DNA of 64,000 nt from Flavobacterium branchiicola (GCF_018383905.1 NZ_JAGYWA010000005.1:124001-188000), one strand, 5' to 3'. Numbered from the stretch's first letter, positions 8,324-17,921 are shown. The notes: generated by a model from the sequence alone, not told the origin. A program made the numbers and translations.

Positions 8324-9673
8324 CTATTTCTTAACACTATCAATAACTTCCTTCAAAAAACCATTAAAATCAAATCCTGGTTCTTCTTCCCTTACTCCCA
8401 TTCTCACAATTACCATATCTTTTGATGGAATGATCGCTACCATTTGACCTTGGTAACCACTGCAATAAAACATATCACGAGGAACATCCGGGAATTTTCC
8501 ACCTGCGTTTAACCAAAATTGTGCCCCATATTTTCCTTCAGAAATATTGGTTGGCGTTGCAGTGTATTTCACCCAGCTTTCATCAAGAATTTGTTCTCCA
8601 TTCCAGTTTCCTTTATGCAGATATAATAGTCCAAATTTTGACCAGTCGCGTGGAGTTGCCCATCCGTAAGAAGAACCTACGAAAGTTCCGCTCATATCTT
8701 GCTCAACAATCATCGAGTTCATTCCGATTTTGTCGATTACGGCACTGTACCAAAAATCAAGATATTCTTGTTGTGTTTTAAATTGTCTTCTTAAAATCAG
8801 AGATAATAAATTTGTCGTTCCGGAAGAATAATTCCAGTGTGTGTTGGGTTTGAATTGTGCTGGTTTATCCAATTGTACTTTTCCCATATCTTCGGCTTGA
8901 AAAAGCATTTTTGTAGCATCGCAGATTGTGCTGTAATTCTCTTCCCATTCTAAACCGGAATTCATATGAAGCAAATCATTTATTGTAATAATTTTACGAT
9001 CGTCATTTTTCCATTCTACAACCGGAGCAGGTTTATAAATATCAATTTTTCCTTGTTTAGCCAAAACCCCAAAAGCAGAACTTGTAATACTTTTTGTCAT
9101 TGACCAACCTAAAATTTTGCTGTCTTTATTGAATCCTGTATCGTATTTTTCAAAAATCAATTTGTCTTTATATAAAACAACAACGGCGCGGGTTCTTTTC
9201 TTTTTTCCTCCATTTTTATCAAAAGAATTTTCAACTGCCAATTTCAATTTCGAATAATCAACATTAGAAAAAGCAGTATCTTTTGGTTCATTGTTTCCGT
9301 ATGGAAAAGGGAGATTATTTTCTAATTTTGTTCTTTTTGGAAGCAGATACGGTTTTGAAATATCAAAATTATCATCAATCAAAGTTGCTCCAAGTCCTTC
9401 ACGATAAATGGCTTTTCGTTCTTTTAAACCATAAACAGAGGCAACAGCAAACTTTCCGGCATTATCAATTGAGTTTTTAGCCAGATCAATCATATCGATA
9501 TCATTGTCTGTTTTCTGAATTAAATCCAGCGGACGATTATCCAAAAAATGTCCCGATGCGACACTCTTAGCCGAAAAACCAGAAATCAAATCCAACTTCG
9601 GATAAGTTGTAAATCCGAAATACAAAAAAGCAAGAACCAAAACAAGCAAAAGTACTTTGAGAAATTTTTTCAT
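8324..9673 (-). CDS. Serine hydrolase of the class C beta-lactamase/penicillin-binding family
   Basis: 449 residues with an N-terminal hydrophobic segment (about 5-20) that exports or anchors the protein. The catalytic SxxK motif is SMTK at 191-194, and YSSG at 282-285 fits the second (Tyr) motif. These place it in the beta-lactamase-related serine hydrolase family, whose members cleave peptides, esters or beta-lactams. The length exceeds class C lactamases because of a 150-residue N-terminal region. It lies on the opposite strand inside the suf locus and is probably unrelated to cluster assembly. Confidence 0.85.
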   Translation of the reverse strand: MKKFLKVLLLVLVLAFLYFGFTTYPKLDLISGFSAKSVASGHFLDNRPLDLIQKTDNDIDMIDLAKNSIDNAGKFAVASVYGLKERKAIYREGLGATLIDDNFDISKPYLLPKRTKLENNLPFPYGNNEPKDTAFSNVDYSKLKLAVENSFDKNGGKKKRTRAVVVLYKDKLIFEKYDTGFNKDSKILGWSMTKSITSSAFGVLAKQGKIDIYKPAPVVEWKNDDRKIITINDLLHMNSGLEWEENYSTICDATKMLFQAEDMGKVQLDKPAQFKPNTHWNYSSGTTNLLSLILRRQFKTQQEYLDFWYSAVIDKIGMNSMIVEQDMSGTFVGSSYGWATPRDWSKFGLLYLHKGNWNGEQILDESWVKYTATPTNISEGKYGAQFWLNAGGKFPDVPRDMFYCSGYQGQMVAIIPSKDMVIVRMGVREEEPGFDFNGFLKEVIDSVKK

Positions 9674-9860
9674 GATATATTAGATATTTTTAATGCAATA
9701 TAAATAATTTATCTTCACCATTTTAGAAGTCAAATTATAAATCTATTTCAGATAATTCAAAAAATTGAATTGAATTTTACAGAATCAGCATTTACACTAG
9801 CGAACAATGGCACCATAAAAGGAAATTATAGAATTGCAGTATAATACAATTTTGTTTTAG

Positions 9861-9868
9861 TACTTTTG
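9861..9868 (+). promoter_or_regulatory. -7 box of the sufS promoter
   Basis: TACTTTTG matches TAnnTTTG and lies 25 bases before the sufS start codon. It would give the second half of the suf locus its own transcript after the interruption by the opposite-strand hydrolase gene. No clear -33 box is seen. Confidence 0.5.
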
Positions 9869-9893
9869 TAAATAGAATTTTTCTAAATAAGAC

Positions 9894-11108
9894 ATGTTAG
9901 ATATCCAAAAAATAAGAGCAGATTTTCCGATACTTTCTCAAACTGTAAACGGAAAACCATTAGTATATTTCGACAACGGAGCTACTTCGCAAAAACCACA
10001 AGTTGTAATTGATGCGGAAGTTAAATATTATCAGGAAATCAACGCCAATATTCATCGTGGCGTTCACACTTTAAGCCAATTAGCAACTGATGCTTACGAG
10101 GTTTCTCGTGGAAAAGTAAAAGAACACATCAATGCAAAACATGCTCACGAAGTACTTTTTACTTCTGGAACAACACACGGAATTAACTTGGTTTCAAACG
10201 GTTTTACTGCTATTTTAAAACCAGGTGACGAAGTAATTGTTTCTTCTTTGGAACACCATAGCAACATTGTGCCTTGGCAAATGTTATGCGAAAAAACCGG
10301 GGCGATTTTAAAAGTAATTCCAATCAATGAAAATGGAGAATTAATCATTGAAGAGTTTGACAAACTGCTTTCTGATAAAACAAAAGTGGTTACTGTAAAT
10401 CATATTTCAAATGCTTTGGGAATCATAAACCCAATTAAATATATTATTGATAGAGCTCACGCTGTTGGTGCTGCCGTTTTAATTGATGGTGCGCAGGCTG
10501 TTCCGCATTTAAAACCGGATGTTCAGGAATTAGATTGTGATTTTTATGCTTTTTCAGGTCATAAAATGTGTGGTCCAACCGGAACTGGAATTTTATACGG
10601 AAAAGAAGAATGGTTAAACAAACTTCCTCCTTATCAAGGTGGTGGTGAAATGATCAAAGAAGTTACTTTCGAAAAAACAACCTATGCAGATCTTCCTCAT
10701 AAATTTGAAGCCGGAACTCCAAACATTGCTGGCGGAATCGTATTAGGAACTGCAGTTGATTATTTAAATAATATTGGATTCGAAAATATTCAGGCATACG
10801 AGCACGAACTTTTAGAATACGCTACAAAACGTTTATCTGAAATTGAGGGTTTAAGAATCTACGGAACCGGAAAAAATAAAGCATCGGTAATTTCGTTTAA
10901 TATTGACGGAATACACCCTTATGATGTGGGTTCAATTATTGACAAACTAGGAATTGCGGTTAGAACCGGACATCATTGTGCTCAACCCATTATGAATTTC
11001 TTCTGTATTCCGGGAACCATTCGTGCTTCATTTTCTTTTTATAATACTAAAGAGGAAATTGATTTAATGGTTGATGCTGTTAAAAAAGCGCAAACAATGC
11101 TAAGCTAA
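9894..11108 (+). CDS. sufS: Cysteine desulfurase SufS
   Basis: 404 residues, the normal length. This is a PLP-dependent fold type I enzyme: the PLP lysine is in FSGHKMCGPTG (about 222-232), and the catalytic persulfide cysteine is Cys362 in RTGHHCAQP. Type II desulfurases have this RxGHHCA form. SufS takes sulfur from cysteine, leaving alanine, and hands it to SufE. It is followed by a lipoprotein gene after 10 bases and then by sufE, so the donor pair is co-transcribed. Confidence 0.97.
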   Translation: MLDIQKIRADFPILSQTVNGKPLVYFDNGATSQKPQVVIDAEVKYYQEINANIHRGVHTLSQLATDAYEVSRGKVKEHINAKHAHEVLFTSGTTHGINLVSNGFTAILKPGDEVIVSSLEHHSNIVPWQMLCEKTGAILKVIPINENGELIIEEFDKLLSDKTKVVTVNHISNALGIINPIKYIIDRAHAVGAAVLIDGAQAVPHLKPDVQELDCDFYAFSGHKMCGPTGTGILYGKEEWLNKLPPYQGGGEMIKEVTFEKTTYADLPHKFEAGTPNIAGGIVLGTAVDYLNNIGFENIQAYEHELLEYATKRLSEIEGLRIYGTGKNKASVISFNIDGIHPYDVGSIIDKLGIAVRTGHHCAQPIMNFFCIPGTIRASFSFYNTKEEIDLMVDAVKKAQTMLS

Positions 11109-11118
11109 AACATTTTTT

Positions 11119-11544
11119 ATGAGACTATTATCCCTACTATTTTTGTCCATCTTTATTGTAACCGGTTGTTCAAGCCAAAAATCAGCAGATATGACAACTA
11201 CGAAAATTGAATATTCTGCACTTTCAAGAGGGTATTATAAAAAAATTGTGGTTCAAAATCAAACCGTTTCTGTTGTAAACGGAAGAGATCAGCAACCTGT
11301 TGAAAGCAAAATTGATAATGCAAAATGGAAACAAATTGTTTCTGAGTTTTCAAAAGTTAATTTAGAAGAAATTCCAAATTTGAAAGCACCAACCGAAAAA
11401 CGTTTTTATGATGGTGCTGCTATTGGAAATTTAAAAATAACTCAAAATCAAAAGACCTACGAAACTAAAGGTTTTGACAATGGTACTCCTCCAAAGGAAA
11501 TAGAAAAACTGGTCAATTTACTAGTTGATTTTGTTAAAGAATAA
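11119..11544 (+). CDS. Small lipoprotein of unknown function in the suf operon
   Basis: 141 residues with a lipoprotein signal ending in the lipobox VTGC (Cys17) and then SSQKSADMT. The mature part is soluble, about 120 residues, with alternating beta-strand segments (IEYSALSRGYYKKIVVQNQ) and a short helical end. No family motif is recognised. It starts 10 bases after sufS and ends 2 bases before sufE, so it is embedded in the operon, but a periplasmic lipoprotein has no obvious step in cytoplasmic cluster assembly. Confidence 0.8.
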   Translation: MRLLSLLFLSIFIVTGCSSQKSADMTTTKIEYSALSRGYYKKIVVQNQTVSVVNGRDQQPVESKIDNAKWKQIVSEFSKVNLEEIPNLKAPTEKRFYDGAAIGNLKITQNQKTYETKGFDNGTPPKEIEKLVNLLVDFVKE

Positions 11545-11546
11545 TT

Positions 11547-11972
11547 ATGACGATAAAAGAAATACAAAACGAAATAATAGATGAATTTTCGATGTTTGAC
11601 GACTGGATGCAGCGTTATGAATACATCATCGAATTAGGAAAAAGTCTTCCGTTAATCAAAGAAGAATACAAAACTGAAGAAAACTTAATCAAAGGATGTC
11701 AATCTAAAGTTTGGTTGCAAGGTGAACAAGTCGATGACAAAATTGTTTTCACCGCAGACAGTGACGCCATTTTGACAAAAGGAATTATTGCGATTTTAAT
11801 TCGTGCTTTCTCGAATCAAAAAGCAAAAGATATTCTGGATGCCGATGTTGATTTTATAGACGAAATCGGATTAAAAGAACATTTATCTGCAACACGTGCG
11901 AACGGTTTGGTTTCAATGATAAAAAACATCAAAATGTACGCTTTGGCTTTTGATGCTAAGAATAAAAATTAA
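11547..11972 (+). CDS. sufE: Sulfur acceptor protein SufE
   Basis: 141 residues, typical length. The acceptor cysteine is Cys51 in LIKGCQSKVWL, the family signature, and the C-terminal half carries the conserved SATRANGLVSMI segment. SufE stimulates SufS and carries the persulfide to SufB. The start is 2 bases past the preceding lipoprotein gene. Confidence 0.95.
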   Translation: MTIKEIQNEIIDEFSMFDDWMQRYEYIIELGKSLPLIKEEYKTEENLIKGCQSKVWLQGEQVDDKIVFTADSDAILTKGIIAILIRAFSNQKAKDILDADVDFIDEIGLKEHLSATRANGLVSMIKNIKMYALAFDAKNKN

Positions 11973-11984
11973 AAAAAAAATTAA

Positions 11985-12094
11985 ACCATTAAGACATTAA
12001 GTTTCATAAAGCGTCGCGCTTAATTTCTCTTTAAATAATTAAAAAGGAAATTAAGCTTATTCGCAAAACTTAATTTCCTTAATATCTTAATGGT
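11985..12094. repeat. Long imperfect inverted repeat after sufE
   Basis: ACCATTAAGACATTAAG at 11985-12001 mirrors the CTTAATATCTTAATGGT end at 12078-12094, and the inside contains further complementary AAGCTTAATTTC words. The whole 110-bp element can fold into one long hairpin. It is one of several such intergenic elements here. Confidence 0.6.
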
Positions 12095-12112
12095 AAAAAA
12101 CTAGATATAAAA

Positions 12113-12436
12113 ATGGAACAAGAAATAGACACAAACGAATTAGGAGAATCAATCGTAAAAGTTTTAAAAGGAATTTACGATCCTGAGATTCCTGTTGATA
12201 TTTACGAATTAGGATTGATTTACGATGTAATGGTAAACACCGATTACGAAGTGAAAATCTTAATGACACTTACTTCACCTAACTGCCCGGTTGCAGAAAG
12301 TTTACCAAGAGAAGTTGAAGAAAAAGTAAAAACAATCGAAAACATTAAAGATGTTGATGTTGAAATTACTTTCGATCCGCCTTGGAGTAAAGATTTAATG
12401 AGCGAAGAAGCAAAATTAGAATTAGGAATGCTTTAA
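12113..12436 (+). CDS. DUF59/MIP18-family Fe-S assembly protein (SufT-like)
   Basis: 107 residues forming the whole DUF59 domain: GIYDPEIPVDIYELGLIYDV at about 20-39 and the conserved cysteine in LTSPNCPVAESLP. Members work late in Fe-S protein maturation, as the MIP18/SufT/PaaD group. Its place after sufE supports a SufT-like role. It lacks the longer N-terminus of some SufT proteins, so I leave the symbol empty. Confidence 0.9.
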   Translation: MEQEIDTNELGESIVKVLKGIYDPEIPVDIYELGLIYDVMVNTDYEVKILMTLTSPNCPVAESLPREVEEKVKTIENIKDVDVEITFDPPWSKDLMSEEAKLELGML

Positions 12437-12448
12437 TATTTGTTTCAG

Positions 12449-12498
12449 GTTTAAAGTTTCACGTTACAGGTTACAACTTGAAACGTGAAACTTTAAAC
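12449..12498. repeat. 17-bp inverted repeat before the DUF2480 gene
   Basis: GTTTAAAGTTTCACGTT (12449-12465) is exactly complementary to AACGTGAAACTTTAAAC (12482-12498) with a 16-base loop. It forms a strong hairpin in the leader of the DUF2480 gene and could act as an attenuator or RNA-stability element. An upstream TTG-type reading through it is unlikely to be coding. Confidence 0.65.
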
Positions 12499-12516
12499 TT
12501 TAAACCATTTTTCATT

Positions 12517-13026
12517 ATGGAAGAAATCGTTAATAAAGTTGCCAATAGCGCTTTAGAAGTTTTTGATTTAGAGGATTATTATCCAAAAGGGATGCGAGTT
12601 CAGATTGACATTTCGCAATGGCTTTTGGAAGGATTTTTATTGAAGGAAAAAGACTTTAGAGAACACCTTAAAAATCATGACTGGTCACAATATCAAGACC
12701 AGTATGTTGCAGTACATTGCAGTACCGATGCGATAATTCCGGCTTGGGCATTAATTTTGGTTAGCGTTCATTTGGCACCTTTTGCCAAAAAAGTTGTTAA
12801 CGGAACTATTGAAGATTTAAACGCAAGTCTTTATGAAGAAATCCTAAGCAAAATTGATTATTCTGTTTACAAAAGTAAACCTGTTATTGTAAAAGGCTGC
12901 TCTAAAAAGCCAGTTCCTATGCGAGCTTATATTTTAGCTACGACTTATCTACAGCCATTTGCAAGAAGTATTATGTACGGCGAAGCATGTTCTGCTGTGC
13001 CATTATATAAAGAGTCTAAGAAATAA
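12517..13026 (+). CDS. DUF2480 family protein
   Basis: 169 residues from the ATG at 12517, chosen because the upstream extension lies in a hairpin repeat. Recognisable DUF2480 blocks are LEDYYPKGMRVQIDISQWL, CSTDAIIPAWALILV and VKGCSKKPVPMRAYILATTY (by parts). No catalytic motif is known. The family regularly follows the suf genes in Flavobacteriia, as here, which suggests an undefined link to iron-sulfur metabolism. It is cytoplasmic by the lack of a signal sequence. Confidence 0.85.
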   Translation: MEEIVNKVANSALEVFDLEDYYPKGMRVQIDISQWLLEGFLLKEKDFREHLKNHDWSQYQDQYVAVHCSTDAIIPAWALILVSVHLAPFAKKVVNGTIEDLNASLYEEILSKIDYSVYKSKPVIVKGCSKKPVPMRAYILATTYLQPFARSIMYGEACSAVPLYKESKK

Positions 13027-13104
13027 CCTGCTTTTAGAATCAATTAGCCCTTAACATTTTATTGTTTTTAGTATATTTGTTTATACACTTCTAAACTAAA
13101 AACC

Positions 13105-14055
13105 ATGAGAAAGCTAACCTTATTACTTTTCATTTTAGTAAACTTCACATTTGTACATGCCCAAAATTCAGAAAAAGAGTTAATTCAAAATACTGAAAAA
13201 GCAGTAAAAAAAATTAACGACACCATAGAAGAAGAAGGGTGGAAAGCAAAAGGAACCGTATCTCTTTTATTAAATCAATCAAGCTTCAATAACTGGATTG
13301 CCGGTGGTGAAGACAGCTTCTCAGGAACACTTGGAATCAATTATGATTTCAACTACAAAAAAGATGATATAACCTGGGATAATAAAGTCCTGGCATACTA
13401 CGGTTTATTGCAAACTAAAAATGCCGATTTTGAGAAAAAAACAGATGACCGTCTCGAATTTAACTCAATCGTGGGGAAAAGAGCTTTTGGAGAATGGTAC
13501 TATTCTTATTTTCTAAATTTCAGAACGCAGTTTACGACAGGTTATGTTTACGGACAAGATGCAAACGGAAAAGAAATTAGAACCGAAAACACCAAGTTTA
13601 TGTCTCCTGGTTATTTAACAACGGGTCCTGGTATTTATTGGTCGAAAGATGAAAATCTTAAAATAAATTTTGCACCATTAACTTCAAAATTCACATTTGT
13701 AGACAAAGCTTACACTTCCGGCATCGATCAAAACACAGGGTTACCTTATGTTAGCGAGGACTATTTTGGTGTCGACGCGAACAAAAGTATGCGTTATGAA
13801 CTCGGATTTTATGCTTCTGTCTATTACAAATTGGCCATTATGACCAATGTGACAGCCGAAAATACTCTGAATTTATATTCAAATTATTTAGAAGACCCAC
13901 AAAACGTCGATATCAATTACTCGCTTAATATTGTCATGAAAGTAAATAAATTTCTCTCAGCAAATTTTTCTTTCCAAGCAATCTATGATGATAACGCTTT
14001 TCAGGGATTTCAAACCAGAGAAGTATTTGGTTTAGGGGTTAACTTTGGATTTTAG
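13105..14055 (+). CDS. DUF3078 family outer-membrane-type protein
   Basis: 316 residues with a signal peptide (about 1-19, ending VHAQ). The mature part begins with charged residues and then WKAKGTVSLLLNQSSFNNWIAGGEDSFSG, the DUF3078 hallmark, followed by many amphipathic beta strands ending in FGLGVNFGF, a C-terminal aromatic residue typical of outer-membrane barrels. The function is unknown. A -7 box TATATTTG at 13072-13079 lies 26 bases before the start, so it has its own promoter after the suf locus. Confidence 0.85.
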   Translation: MRKLTLLLFILVNFTFVHAQNSEKELIQNTEKAVKKINDTIEEEGWKAKGTVSLLLNQSSFNNWIAGGEDSFSGTLGINYDFNYKKDDITWDNKVLAYYGLLQTKNADFEKKTDDRLEFNSIVGKRAFGEWYYSYFLNFRTQFTTGYVYGQDANGKEIRTENTKFMSPGYLTTGPGIYWSKDENLKINFAPLTSKFTFVDKAYTSGIDQNTGLPYVSEDYFGVDANKSMRYELGFYASVYYKLAIMTNVTAENTLNLYSNYLEDPQNVDINYSLNIVMKVNKFLSANFSFQAIYDDNAFQGFQTREVFGLGVNFGF

Positions 14056-14075
14056 TCCATAAAACTTAAATAAAC

Positions 14076-14111
14076 AAAAAGGCCGCAAAAATTATTTTTC
14101 GCGGCCTTTTT
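14076..14111. terminator. Bidirectional terminator
   Basis: AAAAAGGCCGC (14076-14086) pairs with GCGGCCTTTTT (14101-14111). The T run on one side and A run on the other serve both the DUF3078 gene and the converging gene at 14126. Confidence 0.85.
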
Positions 14112-14125
14112 GTTTATTTATAAGA

Positions 14126-15163
14126 TTACTTATTTATTTCATTATGAGTAGATCTAATATTTAAAGTGTTAAATTTATTTAAGAGTTTTTTCCCTGCCTC
14201 AACAAGACTTTCTCCATCTTCTTTTTTCAAGCCATTTTTTATTAATGCCTCTCCTTCAACAATAGTTTTTTCAGGTTGATCAAGATATAAATAAATTTTA
14301 GCAAGATTATAATGTACAGAATATCGTATAGTCTTATTTGTTTTACTTGATCCTGAATATTTTTCTTTCAGTGATTCCAGATATTTAATAGAAGGTTCTA
14401 ATTCAGTAACAACAGTATTAATTGGAGCATCTGCTTTCATTTCAGAAAGCTTCTTTGCAACCTGATCAATTGTTGTTTTATAAGTTTCCCCTTCTTCCTT
14501 AGAAACCAATATCAAAAGTTGTTCATTTAGGCTTAAGGCATTAAAACCAAATTTGTCGTTTAGTTTGTTTTTAACCTGATTTAATGAACTTTCTACATAC
14601 TCACCTAATCTTTTATTATAATAAGCAGTTTCATTCTTTTTATTTTGTGCTTGTAAATAAGGTAAATCATGATTTTCTACCGATTTATAAGGAATCGTTT
14701 TAGAAAAGTTTAATTCTTCATCAATTGCTATTTTTTTTGAATCCTCTAACTTGTAATAAGTAATTTTAGCATTTCCGTTTCCTGTATAATTTGTAATAAT
14801 AGTGAACATCTCAAATGCTCTTTCTAAAATTCCATCCCTATTTTTTTCTTCAACCGTTTTCTTATCGATTTCTTCATTTTTTTTCTGAAAATCCAATAAG
14901 TTAACCTCTACATTTACTGTTGCAGAATCTGTTACTCTTTTCCAGCCGTATAATTTAATATAGTCGGCCAGTTGTTTTGTATTTTTAAAACTTTCAATAG
15001 CGCCTGCGGTTTTAACTTTAACATTAAATGTTCTAAGCGCTACCGGAACATATACCGAAGGAAGATCCTGATAATTTACATAAAACTCTACAGGGGTTAA
15101 TTCTGTTTTTTGGGCATAAATAGAAGTGCAAAACAAAAGGAAAAGAAGCGATATTTTTTTCAT
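14126..15163 (-). CDS. Secreted or periplasmic protein of unknown function
   Basis: 345 residues with a signal peptide (MKKISLLFLLFCTSIYAQ). The N-terminal 130 residues are beta-rich (VNVEVNLLDF, GNAKITYYKL) and the C-terminal 130 are helical with KYLESLKEKYSGS and NLAKIYLYLDQPEKTIVEGEALI, which looks like one or two TPR-type repeats. No catalytic residue set is visible and no family is recognised. It is monocistronic, 97 bases downstream of hflX on the same strand, with no terminator seen between them. Confidence 0.75.
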   Translation of the reverse strand: MKKISLLFLLFCTSIYAQKTELTPVEFYVNYQDLPSVYVPVALRTFNVKVKTAGAIESFKNTKQLADYIKLYGWKRVTDSATVNVEVNLLDFQKKNEEIDKKTVEEKNRDGILERAFEMFTIITNYTGNGNAKITYYKLEDSKKIAIDEELNFSKTIPYKSVENHDLPYLQAQNKKNETAYYNKRLGEYVESSLNQVKNKLNDKFGFNALSLNEQLLILVSKEEGETYKTTIDQVAKKLSEMKADAPINTVVTELEPSIKYLESLKEKYSGSSKTNKTIRYSVHYNLAKIYLYLDQPEKTIVEGEALIKNGLKKEDGESLVEAGKKLLNKFNTLNIRSTHNEINK

Positions 15164-15260
15164 GAGTTGTATTAAATTTATTATTAATTAGCAATCATAA
15201 ATATAACACTATTTAAAAAAAACACGCAAGTTTTAAATAATTTAACTTATTTCTTACGCT

Positions 15261-16490
15261 TTATTCTTCTTCTTTCTCAATTGCATCTTTATAATCCGGG
15301 TACAAAAATTTATTGTAAGGAAATCGGGTTATGTGAATCTGACGAACAGCTTCATAAACGGTTTCTCTAAATTCTTCGAAATTTTCCTTTTGTGTTGCCG
15401 AAATAAACAAAGCCTTATCTTCTCCAACATTACTCATCCAGGTTTGTTTCCACTCTTCAAGTGTGTAATGTTTTCGGGTTCTTTCGGTAATTAAATCATC
15501 TTCATCAATAGTCAAATGTCTGTAAGCATCGATTTTATTAAAAACCATAATTACAGGTTTATCATTGCTTTTAATTTCCAGCAAAGTCTGATTTACAGAT
15601 TCAATATGATCTTCAAAATCCGGATGTGAAATATCAACAACATGCAAAAGCAAATCGGCTTCACGAACCTCATCAAGTGTACTTTTAAAAGAATCTACCA
15701 ATTGTGTTGGTAATTTTCTAATAAAACCAACAGTATCAGAAAGTAAAAATGGTAAATTTTTAATTACTACTTTACGAACTGTAGTGTCTAATGTTGCAAA
15801 CAATTTATTTTCAACAAAAACATCACTTTTACCAATGGCATTCATCAAAGTCGATTTACCAACGTTGGTATAACCAACCAGCGCCACACGAACCATTGCG
15901 CCACGGTTACTACGCTGAATGCTCATTTGTTTATCGATTGTCTTGATTTTATCTTTCAATAACGAAATTCGATCACGCACGATACGTCTATCTGTTTCAA
16001 TCTCAGTTTCTCCGGGACCACGCATACCAATTCCTCCTTTTTGGCGCTCAAGGTGCGTCCATAAACCGGAAAGTCTTGGTAATAAATAAATACATTGCGC
16101 CAGTTCAACCTGAGTTCTCGCATAGGAAGTTTCGGCTCTTTGCGCAAAAATATCCAAAATCAAATTCGTTCTGTCAAGAATTTTACAATCTATAATTCGT
16201 GAGATGTTTTTTTGCTGCGATGGCGACAATTCATCATCAAAAATTAAAGTCGATATATCATTTTCTTTTACAAAAAGATTGATTTCTTCTATCTTACCCG
16301 TACCCATAAAAGTCTTCGGGTTTGGACGTTCCATTTTTTGCGAAAAGCGTTTAATAACCTCACCACCGGCGGTAAAAGTCAAAAACTCTAATTCGTCAAG
16401 ATATTCGTTAAGTTTTTCCTCACTTTGATTTTGAGTAACTATACCAACAATGGCAGTTCTTTCAAAATTTATAACTTCTTTTTCTAACAT
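15261..16490 (-). CDS. hflX: Ribosome-associated GTPase HflX
   Basis: 409 residues. The N-terminal HflX domain carries GTGKIEEI at 63-70 and FDDELSPSQQKN at 84-95, followed by the glycine-rich KGGIGMRGPGETEIETDRR linker (151-169). The GTPase domain has P-loop GYTNVGKST at 206-214, a G3 motif DTVGF and G4 NKID. HflX binds the 50S subunit and rescues stalled or heat-damaged ribosomes in many bacteria. Confidence 0.95.
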   Translation of the reverse strand: MLEKEVINFERTAIVGIVTQNQSEEKLNEYLDELEFLTFTAGGEVIKRFSQKMERPNPKTFMGTGKIEEINLFVKENDISTLIFDDELSPSQQKNISRIIDCKILDRTNLILDIFAQRAETSYARTQVELAQCIYLLPRLSGLWTHLERQKGGIGMRGPGETEIETDRRIVRDRISLLKDKIKTIDKQMSIQRSNRGAMVRVALVGYTNVGKSTLMNAIGKSDVFVENKLFATLDTTVRKVVIKNLPFLLSDTVGFIRKLPTQLVDSFKSTLDEVREADLLLHVVDISHPDFEDHIESVNQTLLEIKSNDKPVIMVFNKIDAYRHLTIDEDDLITERTRKHYTLEEWKQTWMSNVGEDKALFISATQKENFEEFRETVYEAVRQIHITRFPYNKFLYPDYKDAIEKEEE

Positions 16491-16680
16491 AGCTTTGAAT
16501 AAGGTGCAAATTTAATGATTTGTAAGACACTAACCCTTATAGAATTTTGTTTTACGCTCTAAATATTGATTAATTTTATAATTATGGTATATTACAAAAC
16601 AAATTTTATAAAAACATCTCAACTAACGCGAGTTTCTATCTAAAATATGTTTAGAATTACCTTAAAGACTAATCTAACTC

Positions 16681-17841
16681 ATGAAAACCCTGCTTAAATA
16701 TCTGCTAGCCATAATAATTATAACTTTCACTTACTCATGTACAAGTACAAATGAAAATTCTGATCCCATTAGCCCAAATAATGATTATATAAAATTCGTA
16801 TACCCAGATCAAACTTCTTATTTTGAGAGTAAAATTTTAACCAATTTTACTGGAACAAATAAAACCGCTTTAATTTTCGAACAAAACTTATATATGTTTG
16901 ATATATCACTGGTTACAGAATTTGAAATTTTAGATAATACTCCAGTTATAATATCCACGGGAAAATCACTGGGTTTTATGAAAATTGAAAATAATAAAAT
17001 TGAAATTTATAAAAGTAACTTCCGTATCAAATCAACCGAATTTAATGAAACGATTTTATTATCGAATTCTCTGAAGAAAAAAACATTATATAAGATAGGA
17101 TTTAATAAAACAATTAATGGAGTGACCTTTTTCTTAAAAGGCGGTGATATTTCATTTGAAAAATACTATGGAGTTGATGATGACGTATTTCAAAATGCGA
17201 TGAGAGGACAACTTTTTTTTGAAGTTCATTCCGGCAATATTAAGGTTTATAAATCTTATACCAGTTCTAATTACAACAAACAGCCCAAAGTAAGTATATA
17301 TGGAGATTCTTTTGTTGAGGGTGTTGATTTAAAAACTTTTGGTTCAAGTTTAAACAATCGCTGGTGCGTAAAGTTTGCCAATGAAATAGGCATAAATAAC
17401 TGTTTCATAGACGGAAAAGGAGGAGAAAGTCTTTCTAAGGAATGGCTTAATCGTATGAAACTAGAGAACACATGGTTTAAATCTGAATATGTAATTCTTT
17501 GTTTAGGAACCAATAACTATAAAACTATTAATGATTACATAGCGTATATGTCACAGGCAATAACTTATTTAAAAAATAATAATCAAGTACCAATTCTTGT
17601 AACGGTTACGCCACATCCCGATTTCGAATATAATTTAACTGCTGGCAAAATTAATAACTGGGTTATTGCATCGGGAGAAAAATATATTGATTTTCATAAA
17701 GCATTAACCAAATCAGACGATGTTTCTCAATGGGAGGATAGATATATCCAGCCTGATGGCATACATCCAACAGTACTAGGATATAATGCAATGTATAATC
17801 AACTTAAAAAAGATTGTCCCTATATATTTGACGACATTTAA
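16681..17841 (+). CDS. SGNH/GDSL-type hydrolase lipoprotein
   Basis: 386 residues; lipobox FTYSC with Cys20, so it is lipid-anchored. The first 190 residues form a beta-rich N-terminal domain. The catalytic SGNH domain starts at VSIYGDSF (nucleophile Ser210), has a Gly block IDGKGGES, the Asn in CLGTNN, and the DGIH catalytic Asp-His pair at 359-362. Such enzymes deacetylate or de-esterify sugars and lipids; the N-terminal domain suggests a carbohydrate esterase of the CE2-like layout, which is inference. It is monocistronic and followed by a terminator. Confidence 0.85.
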   Translation: MKTLLKYLLAIIIITFTYSCTSTNENSDPISPNNDYIKFVYPDQTSYFESKILTNFTGTNKTALIFEQNLYMFDISLVTEFEILDNTPVIISTGKSLGFMKIENNKIEIYKSNFRIKSTEFNETILLSNSLKKKTLYKIGFNKTINGVTFFLKGGDISFEKYYGVDDDVFQNAMRGQLFFEVHSGNIKVYKSYTSSNYNKQPKVSIYGDSFVEGVDLKTFGSSLNNRWCVKFANEIGINNCFIDGKGGESLSKEWLNRMKLENTWFKSEYVILCLGTNNYKTINDYIAYMSQAITYLKNNNQVPILVTVTPHPDFEYNLTAGKINNWVIASGEKYIDFHKALTKSDDVSQWEDRYIQPDGIHPTVLGYNAMYNQLKKDCPYIFDDI

Positions 17842-17851
17842 TAAGTCTTGC

Positions 17852-17892
17852 AAAAAAAAACAGAGTACATTTTATTGTACTCTGTTTTTAAA
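17852..17892. terminator. Bidirectional terminator
   Basis: ACAGAGTAC (17860-17868) pairs with GTACTCTGT (17877-17885), with an A run before and a T run after. It ends the SGNH hydrolase gene and the converging gene at 17922. Confidence 0.85.
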
Positions 17893-17921
17893 TTCAAAAA
17901 TGTTTTTAAACTATAATGAGA

